Assembly: GCA_041497995.1 (NCBI GenBank)
Contig: JBGQHM010000201.1
Location: forward strand, 1 to 11,847
DNA: 11,847 nucleotides
Source of the DNA: DATKMS01 sp041497995
GTDB lineage: Bacteria > Desulfobacterota > Binatia > HRBIN30
Direction of reading: 5' to 3'
The stretch's first letter is position 1. Each line of letters starts with the position of its first letter. The notes below the pieces were generated by a model, which was given only the letters and a program-made list of their open reading frames with translations, was not told the DNA's origin and did not search any database. Positions 1-5,850 of the stretch are shown piece after piece. The position numbers and the translations under genes were made by a program.

Positions 1-1
1 C

Positions 2-988
2 CACTTCGGCAGCGCCGACGACTTTGTGGAGAGCAGCATGTTGGCGGGCCAGCTGGCAGAGCAGACCGACGACGCGGCGCTCAAGCTGACGACACGCACG
101 CGTCTGGTGATTGCGCTGGGTGCCGCCGGGCAACTGCGTGAGGCGCTGCGGCTCAGTGAAGAAGTTGTGGTGCAGCCAGCCGGTGACCTGAAACTCGGTG
201 CGTCGGTGCTCGGCTACAGTCCCTACCTGCGTCTGATCCGAGAGCGCGGCAAGCTGTTGATCGACTTCGGCCGGCTCGACGACGGCGTCCGCGAGCTCGA
301 GCGTGTGGCGCAGTTGGCCCGTGAGCACGGCGAGGTCGAGGTTCTGGGCTTCGCGCACCGCGAGTACGTGTCGGTGGCGCGGATTCGCGGTGATACCGCA
401 ACCGCGCTGGCGCACGCCCGTGAGACGATGCGCATCGCCGACAAGCTCGGCAGCCCGTTCTTCCGCGCTGGCGCCTGTCTGTCCTTCGGCCAGGCACATA
501 TCCTCGGAATGCAATGGCCAGAGGCGCTCGGTGCGTTGGAGGAGGCGCTGGCCATCGCGCGCGCCGGGCAGGCGGGAGTGGAAACAGAAGCGCTGGCGCT
601 GGCCTGGCTGGCGGGCGTGCATCGCGGGCGCGGCGACCTGCGCCGCGCCCTTGCCGTCGCCGACGAAGGGCTGGCGGCGGCCGTGCAGCGGCGCACGCGC
701 TTGGCCGAGTGCATCGCGAACATCGCACGCGCCCGCGTGCTGTTGCGGCTCGACGCCATTGGATCGCATGACCAGATCGAGCGCGACTTGGCGCGGGCAC
801 TCGCACTGGTCGACCAGACAGGGGCGCGGAGCAATGAGGCATTCGTGCGCGTCGAGTTGGCGCGCCTCGCTTTTGCCGCCGGCGACGCCGCCGCGCGGCA
901 GCGGGAGCTGCGCGCCGCGCATCGCCTGTTCACCGAGATGCGTGCGGCGCCCCGTGCGGCGCGGCTGGCGCGCGAGCTCGCGGCGTAA
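2..988 (+). CDS. TPR-repeat protein, C-terminal part (5' end outside window)
   Basis: The reading frame is open from the window edge, so this is the C-terminal part (about 328 residues) of a longer protein. The GTG at 26 is not a convincing start. The visible part is all alpha-helical, Ala/Leu/Arg-rich and made of about six helix-turn-helix repeats of TPR type; recognisable second helices read GDTATALAHARETMRIA, WPEALGALEEALAIAR and GDLRRALAVADEGLAAA. TPR arrays are protein-binding scaffolds. The ending, with 'HRLFTEM' followed by an 'RAARLARELA' tail, resembles the C-termini of large bacterial AAA-ATPase/TPR proteins, often fused to class III nucleotide cyclase or kinase domains; that identity is inference, since no catalytic domain lies in the window. 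It ends 86 bp before the hydrolase gene and shows no clear terminator. Cytosolic; no membrane segment is visible. Confidence 0.8.
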   Translation, partial: HFGSADDFVESSMLAGQLAEQTDDAALKLTTRTRLVIALGAAGQLREALRLSEEVVVQPAGDLKLGASVLGYSPYLRLIRERGKLLIDFGRLDDGVRELERVAQLAREHGEVEVLGFAHREYVSVARIRGDTATALAHARETMRIADKLGSPFFRAGACLSFGQAHILGMQWPEALGALEEALAIARAGQAGVETEALALAWLAGVHRGRGDLRRALAVADEGLAAAVQRRTRLAECIANIARARVLLRLDAIGSHDQIERDLARALALVDQTGARSNEAFVRVELARLAFAAGDAAARQRELRAAHRLFTEMRAAPRAARLARELAA

Positions 989-1037
989 GTCGCGCGCGCT
1001 GCGACCGCTTCTCCTGTTGCTGCCGGGTGGTCCCCGC

Positions 1038-1066
1038 TTGAAGGGTGCGATGGCAATCAGATAGGA
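1038..1066 (+). promoter_or_regulatory. weak promoter candidate / start region of the hydrolase gene
   Basis: TTGAAG (1038-1043), a 16-bp spacer and GATAGG (1060-1065) lie just before the ATG at 1075. Transcription would begin within a few bases of the start codon. The overlapping AGGA at 1063-1066, eight bases before the ATG, could equally be a Shine-Dalgarno sequence on a longer transcript. Matches to consensus are only partial. Confidence 0.22.
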
Positions 1067-1074
1067 AGCCTGCC

Positions 1075-1869
1075 ATGCCACGCGCGCGTATCGCAGACGT
1101 CACGCTCAACTACGAGCAGGAAGGGGAGGGCTCCGATCTCGTCCTGATCCACGGCCTTGGCGCGGACCTCCATATCTGGGACAACGACGCGCGGGAGTTT
1201 GCGCGCCACCATCGAGTCCTACGGCCGGACGTGCGGGGGTTCGGTGCATCCGACAAGCCGCCGGGACCGTACTCGCCAGCGATGTTCGCGCGTGACCTCG
1301 ACGGCCTGCTCGAGGCGCGCGGGATCGAGAACGCGCACGTGCTCGGCATTTCGCTGGGTGGTGTGATTGCCCAACGTGTCGCCCTCGACTTCCCGGCGCG
1401 CGTGCGGTCGCTGGTGCTGGTGAGTACGTCGAGCGAGGTTGGTCGGAAATCGATCGCCGCGTGGCAGCGGCTCGCCGATCGTATCGAGCGCGACGGCTTT
1501 GATGCGCAGACCGCCGACGCATCGCGTGCCTTCTCGCCGGCGTTTTCGAAAAGCCATCCGGAGATCGTCGCGGATCTCGGAGGTCGCAACGCCGCGTGCG
1601 ATCCCAAGGGCTACGCAGCTGCGGCCCGTGCGGTGAGCGACTACAGCTGGACGGCTGAGTTGCCGCGCCTGACGGCGCCGACGCTCATCCTCCAGGGACT
1701 CGACGACCAGCTCACGCCGCCCGGCGGTTCCGTGAAGATGAGCCGCGGACTGCCGCATGCGCGGCTGCTCCTGATTCCCGGGGCCGGGCACAACCTGCCC
1801 ATCGAGCGGCCCGACGTATTTCACAACAGCGTGCTCGCGTTTACTGCCGGCGTCGACTTCGCGCGGTGA
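1075..1869 (+). CDS. alpha/beta-fold hydrolase
   Basis: A 264-residue serine hydrolase of the alpha/beta-hydrolase superfamily, the usual length for single-domain members. Visible in order are the oxyanion-hole motif HG at residues 26-27 (LIHGLG), the strand DVRGFGASDKP at 52-62, the nucleophile elbow GISLGG with Ser93, the acid Asp211 in GLDDQLTP, and His239 in GAGHNLP. The catalytic triad is therefore complete. There is no signal peptide, so it should be cytosolic. The family cleaves esters, lactones, C-C bonds or epoxides (3-oxoadipate enol-lactonase and haloperoxidase-like enzymes are close in style); the substrate cannot be read from sequence. I chose the ATG at 1075 because similarity to the family begins there and AGGA precedes it; a GTG at 1045 would add ten unlikely residues. 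It converges on the cytochrome gene with 7 bp between the stop codons. Confidence 0.9.
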   Translation: MPRARIADVTLNYEQEGEGSDLVLIHGLGADLHIWDNDAREFARHHRVLRPDVRGFGASDKPPGPYSPAMFARDLDGLLEARGIENAHVLGISLGGVIAQRVALDFPARVRSLVLVSTSSEVGRKSIAAWQRLADRIERDGFDAQTADASRAFSPAFSKSHPEIVADLGGRNAACDPKGYAAAARAVSDYSWTAELPRLTAPTLILQGLDDQLTPPGGSVKMSRGLPHARLLLIPGAGHNLPIERPDVFHNSVLAFTAGVDFAR

Positions 1870-1876
1870 CGGAACG

Positions 1877-2230
1877 CTACTGCTGAGGCTTGAACGTTTG
1901 CAGGTAGGCGATGAGGTCGTCGATCTGTCCGGTGTTGAGGCTTGCCTTGAACGACACCATTCCCGTGCCCGGCTTACCGTTCTCGATGACGGTCTTCATC
2001 GTTTCCGGCGTGGCCGTCTTCCAGAAATCAGGGTTGGTAAAGTTGGTTGCCGGCGGCTTCAGCACGGCCCCCGCGACACCATCGCCCTTGCCGGTTGCGC
2101 CATGACAGAACGAGCAGCGGCTGGTGTACGCCATCTTGCCCTTCTGGGCGTCGCCGGCATGCGCGACGCCGACAAGTGAGAGTATGAGGGCCATGCCTGC
2201 CAACTGGATGCGAACGCCGCGGGCCTGCAT
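1877..2230 (-). CDS. small periplasmic class I cytochrome c
   Basis: A 117-residue exported monoheme cytochrome. Residues 1-25 form a signal peptide: a hydrophobic core LAGMALILSLVGV and a VAHA cleavage site before GDA. The heme attachment motif CSFCH lies at 39-43, with His43 as proximal ligand. Met91 in GTGMVSF is the likely distal ligand, and the C-terminal helix DDLIAYLQTF is typical of the fold. Heme is attached in the periplasm by the Ccm/Ccs machinery, and such proteins shuttle electrons between membrane complexes or to a dehydrogenase; the partner is not visible here. An in-frame ATG at 2242 would add four residues. I prefer 2230 because the upstream ATG overlaps the -10 candidate and lacks a ribosome site, while GGAA sits six bases before 2230. 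It is divergent from the PPOX gene and convergent with the hydrolase. Confidence 0.92.
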   Translation of the reverse strand: MQARGVRIQLAGMALILSLVGVAHAGDAQKGKMAYTSRCSFCHGATGKGDGVAGAVLKPPATNFTNPDFWKTATPETMKTVIENGKPGTGMVSFKASLNTGQIDDLIAYLQTFKPQQ

Positions 2231-2237
2231 GCGCGCT

Positions 2238-2265
2238 TCCATATCAATATGACTTAACCGGTCAA
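2238..2265 (-). promoter_or_regulatory. promoter candidate for the cytochrome c gene
   Basis: On the minus strand, TTGACC (2265-2260), a 16-bp spacer and TATGGA (2243-2238) form a sigma70-like pair. The -10 ends seven bases before the ATG at 2230, so the transcript would start at or next to the start codon. The same -10 hexamer is used on the opposite strand for the PPOX gene. Confidence 0.4.
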
Positions 2266-2281
2266 GGTTGCCCGAACAATT

Positions 2282-2310
2282 TTGACTCAGCGACGCTCTT
2301 CCACTATGGA
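2282..2310 (+). promoter_or_regulatory. promoter candidate for the PPOX/DsbA-like pair
   Basis: TTGACT (2282-2287), a 17-bp spacer and TATGGA (2305-2310) form a sigma70-like promoter. The -35 matches consensus at five of six positions and the -10 at three of six. The ATG follows nine bases after the -10, which leaves almost no 5' leader. It is divergent from the cytochrome promoter candidate 16 bp away. Confidence 0.45.
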
Positions 2311-2319
2311 AATTCGTCC

Positions 2320-2778
2320 ATGAAGCGCCGCGACGGCATTCAACTCACTGCGCAGGAGCGCGACGAGTTTCTACGCCAGACGAGAACCATCGTTCTTTCC
2401 ACCATTGATCAACGTGGCTACCCGCACTCGGTGGCCATGTGGTACGCCATGGAGGGCGAGTGTTGCTTGATGACCACCTATGCCAAGTCGCAGAAGGCGC
2501 TCAACGTCCGACGGAACCCCAAAGTGGCGTTGATGGCGGAGTCCGGCACGACGTACGACACACTGAAGGGCGTACTGATTCGCGGTCACGCAGAGTTGAT
2601 CCAGGACGTCGACTTCTGTGCCGGCGTGCTCGCTCGTGTCCATCTGAAAATGTCGGGGTCGATGCCGGAGGGCATCGAGGAAGCGCTGAAGGCGCAGGCG
2701 CGCAAGCGAGTTGTCATTAAGGTGATCCCCGAACGCATCAGCAGCTGGGACCACAGCAAGCTGGGCGGGGTGTACTAA
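2320..2778 (+). CDS. PPOX-type flavin/F420-dependent enzyme
   Basis: A 152-residue protein of the pyridoxamine-5'-phosphate-oxidase-like split beta-barrel fold. Diagnostic stretches are LSTIDQRGYPHSVAMWY (26-42), the cofactor-phosphate strand MTTYAKSQKALNVRRNPKVAL (51-71, with Lys56, Lys59, Arg64 and Arg65 as phosphate-binding candidates) and GVLIRGHAEL (84-93). The C-terminal SWDHSKLGG is a pattern I recall from small members of the F420/FMN-binding branch. Such proteins are cytosolic homodimers that reduce or oxidise small molecules with F420 or FMN; some are annotated as nitroreductase or biliverdin reductase-like. The cofactor cannot be assigned with certainty from sequence. It is followed after 12 bp by the DsbA-like gene, with which it very probably forms an operon. 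Confidence 0.88.
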   Translation: MKRRDGIQLTAQERDEFLRQTRTIVLSTIDQRGYPHSVAMWYAMEGECCLMTTYAKSQKALNVRRNPKVALMAESGTTYDTLKGVLIRGHAELIQDVDFCAGVLARVHLKMSGSMPEGIEEALKAQARKRVVIKVIPERISSWDHSKLGGVY

Positions 2779-2790
2779 AAGCGGAAGGCG

Positions 2791-3390
2791 ATGCCCGTCG
2801 TCATTCCGGTTTATTTCGACTACGCATCGTCGCTCTGTTACATCGCCTCGCGCATCGTGGCTCGGCTCACCACCGAGTTCGATGTGGACATCCGATGGCG
2901 GCCGGTGCACATCGCGGCACACCATCCCGAGTGGACCCAAGGGGGATTGATCGGTGGCGACACGCGCGCCAAGATCGAGCGTGTATCAAGGGAAACAGAG
3001 GTCGCGTTGCACATTCCCGAGCGTTGGCTCGACTCGCGGGCAGCGTTGGAGGGCGTGATATTCGCCGAAGAGTGCGGCTGTGCGTCGGCGTACCACCGTG
3101 AAGTCTTCGCGGCGGTATACGAGCGTGGCGACGACTGCGGCGACCGAGCGGTGCTCGTGCGTGCCGCGGCAGCTGCGGGGCTGCCGATTGGCCGCTTCAT
3201 GGAGTGCGTAGCGACACGGCGGGCGGCGCCACAGTTGGCGGCCATCCGCGAGGAGGCACGGCAGGTGGGAGTCGCTGGGTACCCGACGTTTCTCCTTGGC
3301 GAGTTTCCACTGACGGGCATTCAGCCCGCTGAGACCATGAAGATGCTCTTGGGGCGCCACATCGCGCACGCTGGTGATGCGCTACGTTGA
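2791..3390 (+). CDS. DsbA-family / HCCA-isomerase-like thioredoxin-fold protein
   Basis: A 199-residue DsbA-like protein, about the usual length for the FrnE/2-hydroxychromene-2-carboxylate isomerase group. The first strand VIPVYFDYASSLCYIASRI aligns with the family's 'DF.CPWCY': D10 matches, but the first active-site Cys is Ser13, while Cys16 is retained and Tyr17 follows. The cis-proline loop is GVAGYPTFLLG with Pro165, followed by GIQP, as in FrnE-like proteins. Between them lies an inserted helical region (about residues 35-150) with an ECGCAS motif. No signal peptide is present, so it is probably cytosolic, unlike true DsbA. A Ser at this position is characteristic of glutathione-using isomerases/kappa GSTs, so a thiol-dependent isomerase or reductase role is more likely than disulfide oxidation. 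The start has GGAAGG just upstream (2783-2788). Confidence 0.85.
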   Translation: MPVVIPVYFDYASSLCYIASRIVARLTTEFDVDIRWRPVHIAAHHPEWTQGGLIGGDTRAKIERVSRETEVALHIPERWLDSRAALEGVIFAEECGCASAYHREVFAAVYERGDDCGDRAVLVRAAAAAGLPIGRFMECVATRRAAPQLAAIREEARQVGVAGYPTFLLGEFPLTGIQPAETMKMLLGRHIAHAGDALR

Positions 3391-3462
3391 GCGAAGTCCG
3401 TTCATCGTCCGCCACAATCTTGCCGCCTCGACCACTACGCATGGCCCGTCGTTGCTTCTGAG

Positions 3463-3491
3463 TTGCAAAACTGCGGCGGGAGGCGCATAAG
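3463..3491 (+). promoter_or_regulatory. promoter candidate for the first stalk-protein gene
   Basis: TTGCAA (3463-3468), a 17-bp spacer and CATAAG (3486-3491) each match the sigma70 consensus at four of six positions. Transcription would start near 3497, giving a leader of about 14 bases. The rest of the 120-bp gap 3391-3510 holds no gene, and I see no hairpin terminator there. No good Shine-Dalgarno precedes the ATG at 3511; only AGGCAG at 3502-3507 is present. Confidence 0.38.
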
Positions 3492-3510
3492 AACTCGCCT
3501 TAGGCAGTAG

Positions 3511-5739
3511 ATGCAGTTGATGACGTTGCGCAGTTGTAACCGGAGATCCAACCCTCCTCAACCGTTTGGTCTGATCATCCGACTCGTTGCACTCATGGTC
3601 CTGTCTGCCTATTCCGCCGGGGTATCGGCGCAGACAATCCCCGGCGATGCGAACTGTAATGGGGCGCTTGACGCGGCAGACTTGGCGGCAGTCGTCCAAG
3701 CCGTGGTGTCGGGGAGTTCTTGTGTGGGGGCCGACGCGAATGGTGACGGCACGGTTACTGCGGCTGACATTCCCGCCGAGGTGGCCTTGCTCGGGGTCGT
3801 GCCCGCAGCGACGGCGACTGGCACGGCAACGCCTACGCATACAGCAAGCAGCACGCGGACAGCAACGCTGGCGCCTACGGATACGCCCACTGTCCTTCCC
3901 AGCGCGACCCCAACGACGACTCCGACCCCCACTCGGACCGCACCATCGGCGACCCCTAGTCCGGAGGTGACGGACACGCCCGTGCCGTCGGTGACGCCGA
4001 CAAGCACGCCGGTTTTCAGCGCGACGTCAACCCCGACCAGTGGCTTGACGGCTACACCCACCGCAACCGCCACGGTGACACGGACGCCGACGGTGACCCC
4101 GACCGGAACGATCACGCACCTGCCGACGCGTACGCGGACGCAGACCAATACTCCGACGATTACGCGGAGCCCTACCTCTACGCGGACGCCGTTCCCGACG
4201 CGTACGCCGACCCGGACGCGACTGCCGACCGCAACGCCAACTGAGACGCCGACTCTATTGGGAGGGATTACCGCCACTCCCTCGCGTACGGCGACGGCGA
4301 GCCGGACGCCCACCGAGACCAAGACGGAGACCGCGACGCGCACGGTGACGGCGACGGCGACCGATACAAGACCACCGACTGAGACGCCCACGCGCACGCC
4401 GTCGGCCACGCGGACGGCGACGCGCACCGAGAGCCCGACCCCGAGTGTGACCGGGACGCGGGCGCCGACAGGGACGCGGACGCCCACGGGGACACGGACC
4501 GGCACTCCGACGACTTCACCGACCGCGCCGCCCAGCAGTACGATGACGATTACGCCGACGCGCACACTAACGGGCACGCGTACACCGACCGCGACACGGA
4601 CCGAGACGCGGTCGGCGACGCCGACAGCGACGCGAACCACTACGCCGACCCAGACGGCGACGCGCACGCCATCGGGTACGCGGGCTCCTACGGGCACCTC
4701 GACGCCGACGGTGACGCGCACGGTCACGCCAACAGGAACTAACACGCCGATACCGACACCGACGCGCACGCCGACACCGTCACCGACAAGCACCGCGACG
4801 CGGACGGCGACGCCGACGCGCACGGCGACACCATCCTCGACACCGACACGCACGGCGACGCCGACCCCCTCGGCCACGGTGACCCGCACACCGACGCCGA
4901 CCGCGACCAACACGCCGACGCGGACGCCGACCGCGACGTTCACCCCGACGGCCACCGCGACGCGCACTGCTACGGTGACGCCGACGCCAACACCGACCCG
5001 TACCGTGCCACCGACGGTGACGCGCACGGCTACCCGGACACCGTCACCCACTTTCACGACGACGCCGTCGCCGATTCCGACTCCGACCGGTCAAGGGCCG
5101 AACATCCTGTTCGCCGGCGTCGTGCGTGCCGATTATTGCGTGTTCTGCTGCGACGCGAGCTGCGTGCATACGCCGACACCAACGCCGGCACTCGATGCAC
5201 AGAAGCGGCGCATCTTCTCGGTCAACAGCGGTGCGCAGTTCGTGATCGTGGTCGAGGCGGCTGCTGGTCTCAGCGGAGCGCCTCCTGGCAAGTCGCTCAC
5301 TCCGGTGCCACCATCGAACCGCTCCGATCTGCAGATTCAGAGTGACCGCAATCTCGGTAGCAACCCGACTGCGGACGTGTGTGACAAGGGAGCTGCGCCT
5401 CAAGGCGGTGGTATCCCAGGCATCAATCCGCCCAGCTTTGCCGAAGGCGATCAGATGATTAGCGATGCGCTGAACGACCTCGGTTGCCGATTCGCTGTGT
5501 TCAACACTGGCTCGGGAAGCAATGGGACAGGCCCATGCACAAAGGTGGATCAGACACAGGACCCAATGCTCGTCACTCGCAATGCACCGCTCGGTACCGT
5601 CCAGTTCTGCGACCAGGTGTCGACCGTGGCGGCGTTCCCACCGGGCGATACGGTGGTGACAGTGGAAGTGCGCGATGAAAATGGGAACCTCGGTCCGGCC
5701 CAGCAGATCGTGATCCGTGTGGCAACGCCGAAACCATGA
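3511..5739 (+). CDS. secreted dockerin-like / Thr-Pro stalk protein A with Cys-rich C-terminal domain
   Basis: A 742-residue exported protein. Residues 1-40 form a signal peptide with a basic n-region, core LIIRLVALMVLSA and VSA cleavage site. Residues 45-94 hold two dockerin-type Ca2+ loops, DANCNGALDAAD (46-57) and DANGDGTVTAAD (75-86), with Cys49 and Cys71 placed to form a disulfide. Residues 101-526 are an almost uninterrupted Thr/Pro/Ser/Arg stalk. Residues 530-742 form a C-terminal domain with a CVFCC...C cluster (543-551), a strand RIFSVNSGAQFVIVVE and a C-terminal beta pair ending QIVIRV, suggestive of an Ig-like sandwich. No membrane anchor, sortase or PEP-CTERM signal is visible. 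The neighbour at 5851 is a paralog with identical layout. Function is unrecognised; a surface stalk or scaffold is inference. Antisense open frames inside the stalk are compositional artefacts. Confidence 0.87.
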   Translation: MQLMTLRSCNRRSNPPQPFGLIIRLVALMVLSAYSAGVSAQTIPGDANCNGALDAADLAAVVQAVVSGSSCVGADANGDGTVTAADIPAEVALLGVVPAATATGTATPTHTASSTRTATLAPTDTPTVLPSATPTTTPTPTRTAPSATPSPEVTDTPVPSVTPTSTPVFSATSTPTSGLTATPTATATVTRTPTVTPTGTITHLPTRTRTQTNTPTITRSPTSTRTPFPTRTPTRTRLPTATPTETPTLLGGITATPSRTATASRTPTETKTETATRTVTATATDTRPPTETPTRTPSATRTATRTESPTPSVTGTRAPTGTRTPTGTRTGTPTTSPTAPPSSTMTITPTRTLTGTRTPTATRTETRSATPTATRTTTPTQTATRTPSGTRAPTGTSTPTVTRTVTPTGTNTPIPTPTRTPTPSPTSTATRTATPTRTATPSSTPTRTATPTPSATVTRTPTPTATNTPTRTPTATFTPTATATRTATVTPTPTPTRTVPPTVTRTATRTPSPTFTTTPSPIPTPTGQGPNILFAGVVRADYCVFCCDASCVHTPTPTPALDAQKRRIFSVNSGAQFVIVVEAAAGLSGAPPGKSLTPVPPSNRSDLQIQSDRNLGSNPTADVCDKGAAPQGGGIPGINPPSFAEGDQMISDALNDLGCRFAVFNTGSGSNGTGPCTKVDQTQDPMLVTRNAPLGTVQFCDQVSTVAAFPPGDTVVTVEVRDENGNLGPAQQIVIRVATPKP
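3811..5088 (+). repeat. Thr/Pro/Arg low-complexity stalk repeat in protein A
   Basis: About 1.28 kb of degenerate short tandem repeat based on alternating ACN and CCN/GCN/CGN codons, encoding runs such as TPTRTPT and TATRTAT. By hand count it holds about 38 Arg and only about 10 Asp/Glu. The last acidic residue is Glu365, so residues 366-526 are purely neutral or basic. The coding strand is strongly depleted in T. Confidence 0.93.
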
Positions 5740-5850
5740 GGATTGCGTCTAGGGTCGGGGGCAACACCGCGGGCAGATCGAAGCCGGAGCAGTGGAGTCA
5801 AAGATCTACAGGGAACTCACCAGGGGCTCGGGGGAGCAACAGGGGGAGGA

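Noticed and set aside
1866..1880. Shared bidirectional terminator between the hydrolase and cytochrome genes
   Set aside because: The gap is only 7 bp and I see no GC-rich hairpin with a T run on either strand.
3609..5057. A 482-residue open frame on the minus strand (Val/Gly/Arg-rich) opposite the protein A stalk
   Set aside because: It arises because the T-poor ACN/CCN repeats on the plus strand cannot form antisense stop codons. Its composition is a mirror of the repeat, with no ribosome site and no domain.
5560..5739. Sorting signals (LPxTG, PEP-CTERM or type IX tail) at the C-termini of the stalk proteins
   Set aside because: Both proteins end in a beta-strand block (IVIRV) and one to five further residues, with no hydrophobic helix or basic tail.
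5743..5850. Upstream GTG start extending protein B by 36 residues
   Set aside because: The extension is Gly/Arg/Ser-rich, would bury the signal peptide, and bypasses the purine-rich ribosome site at 5841-5850.
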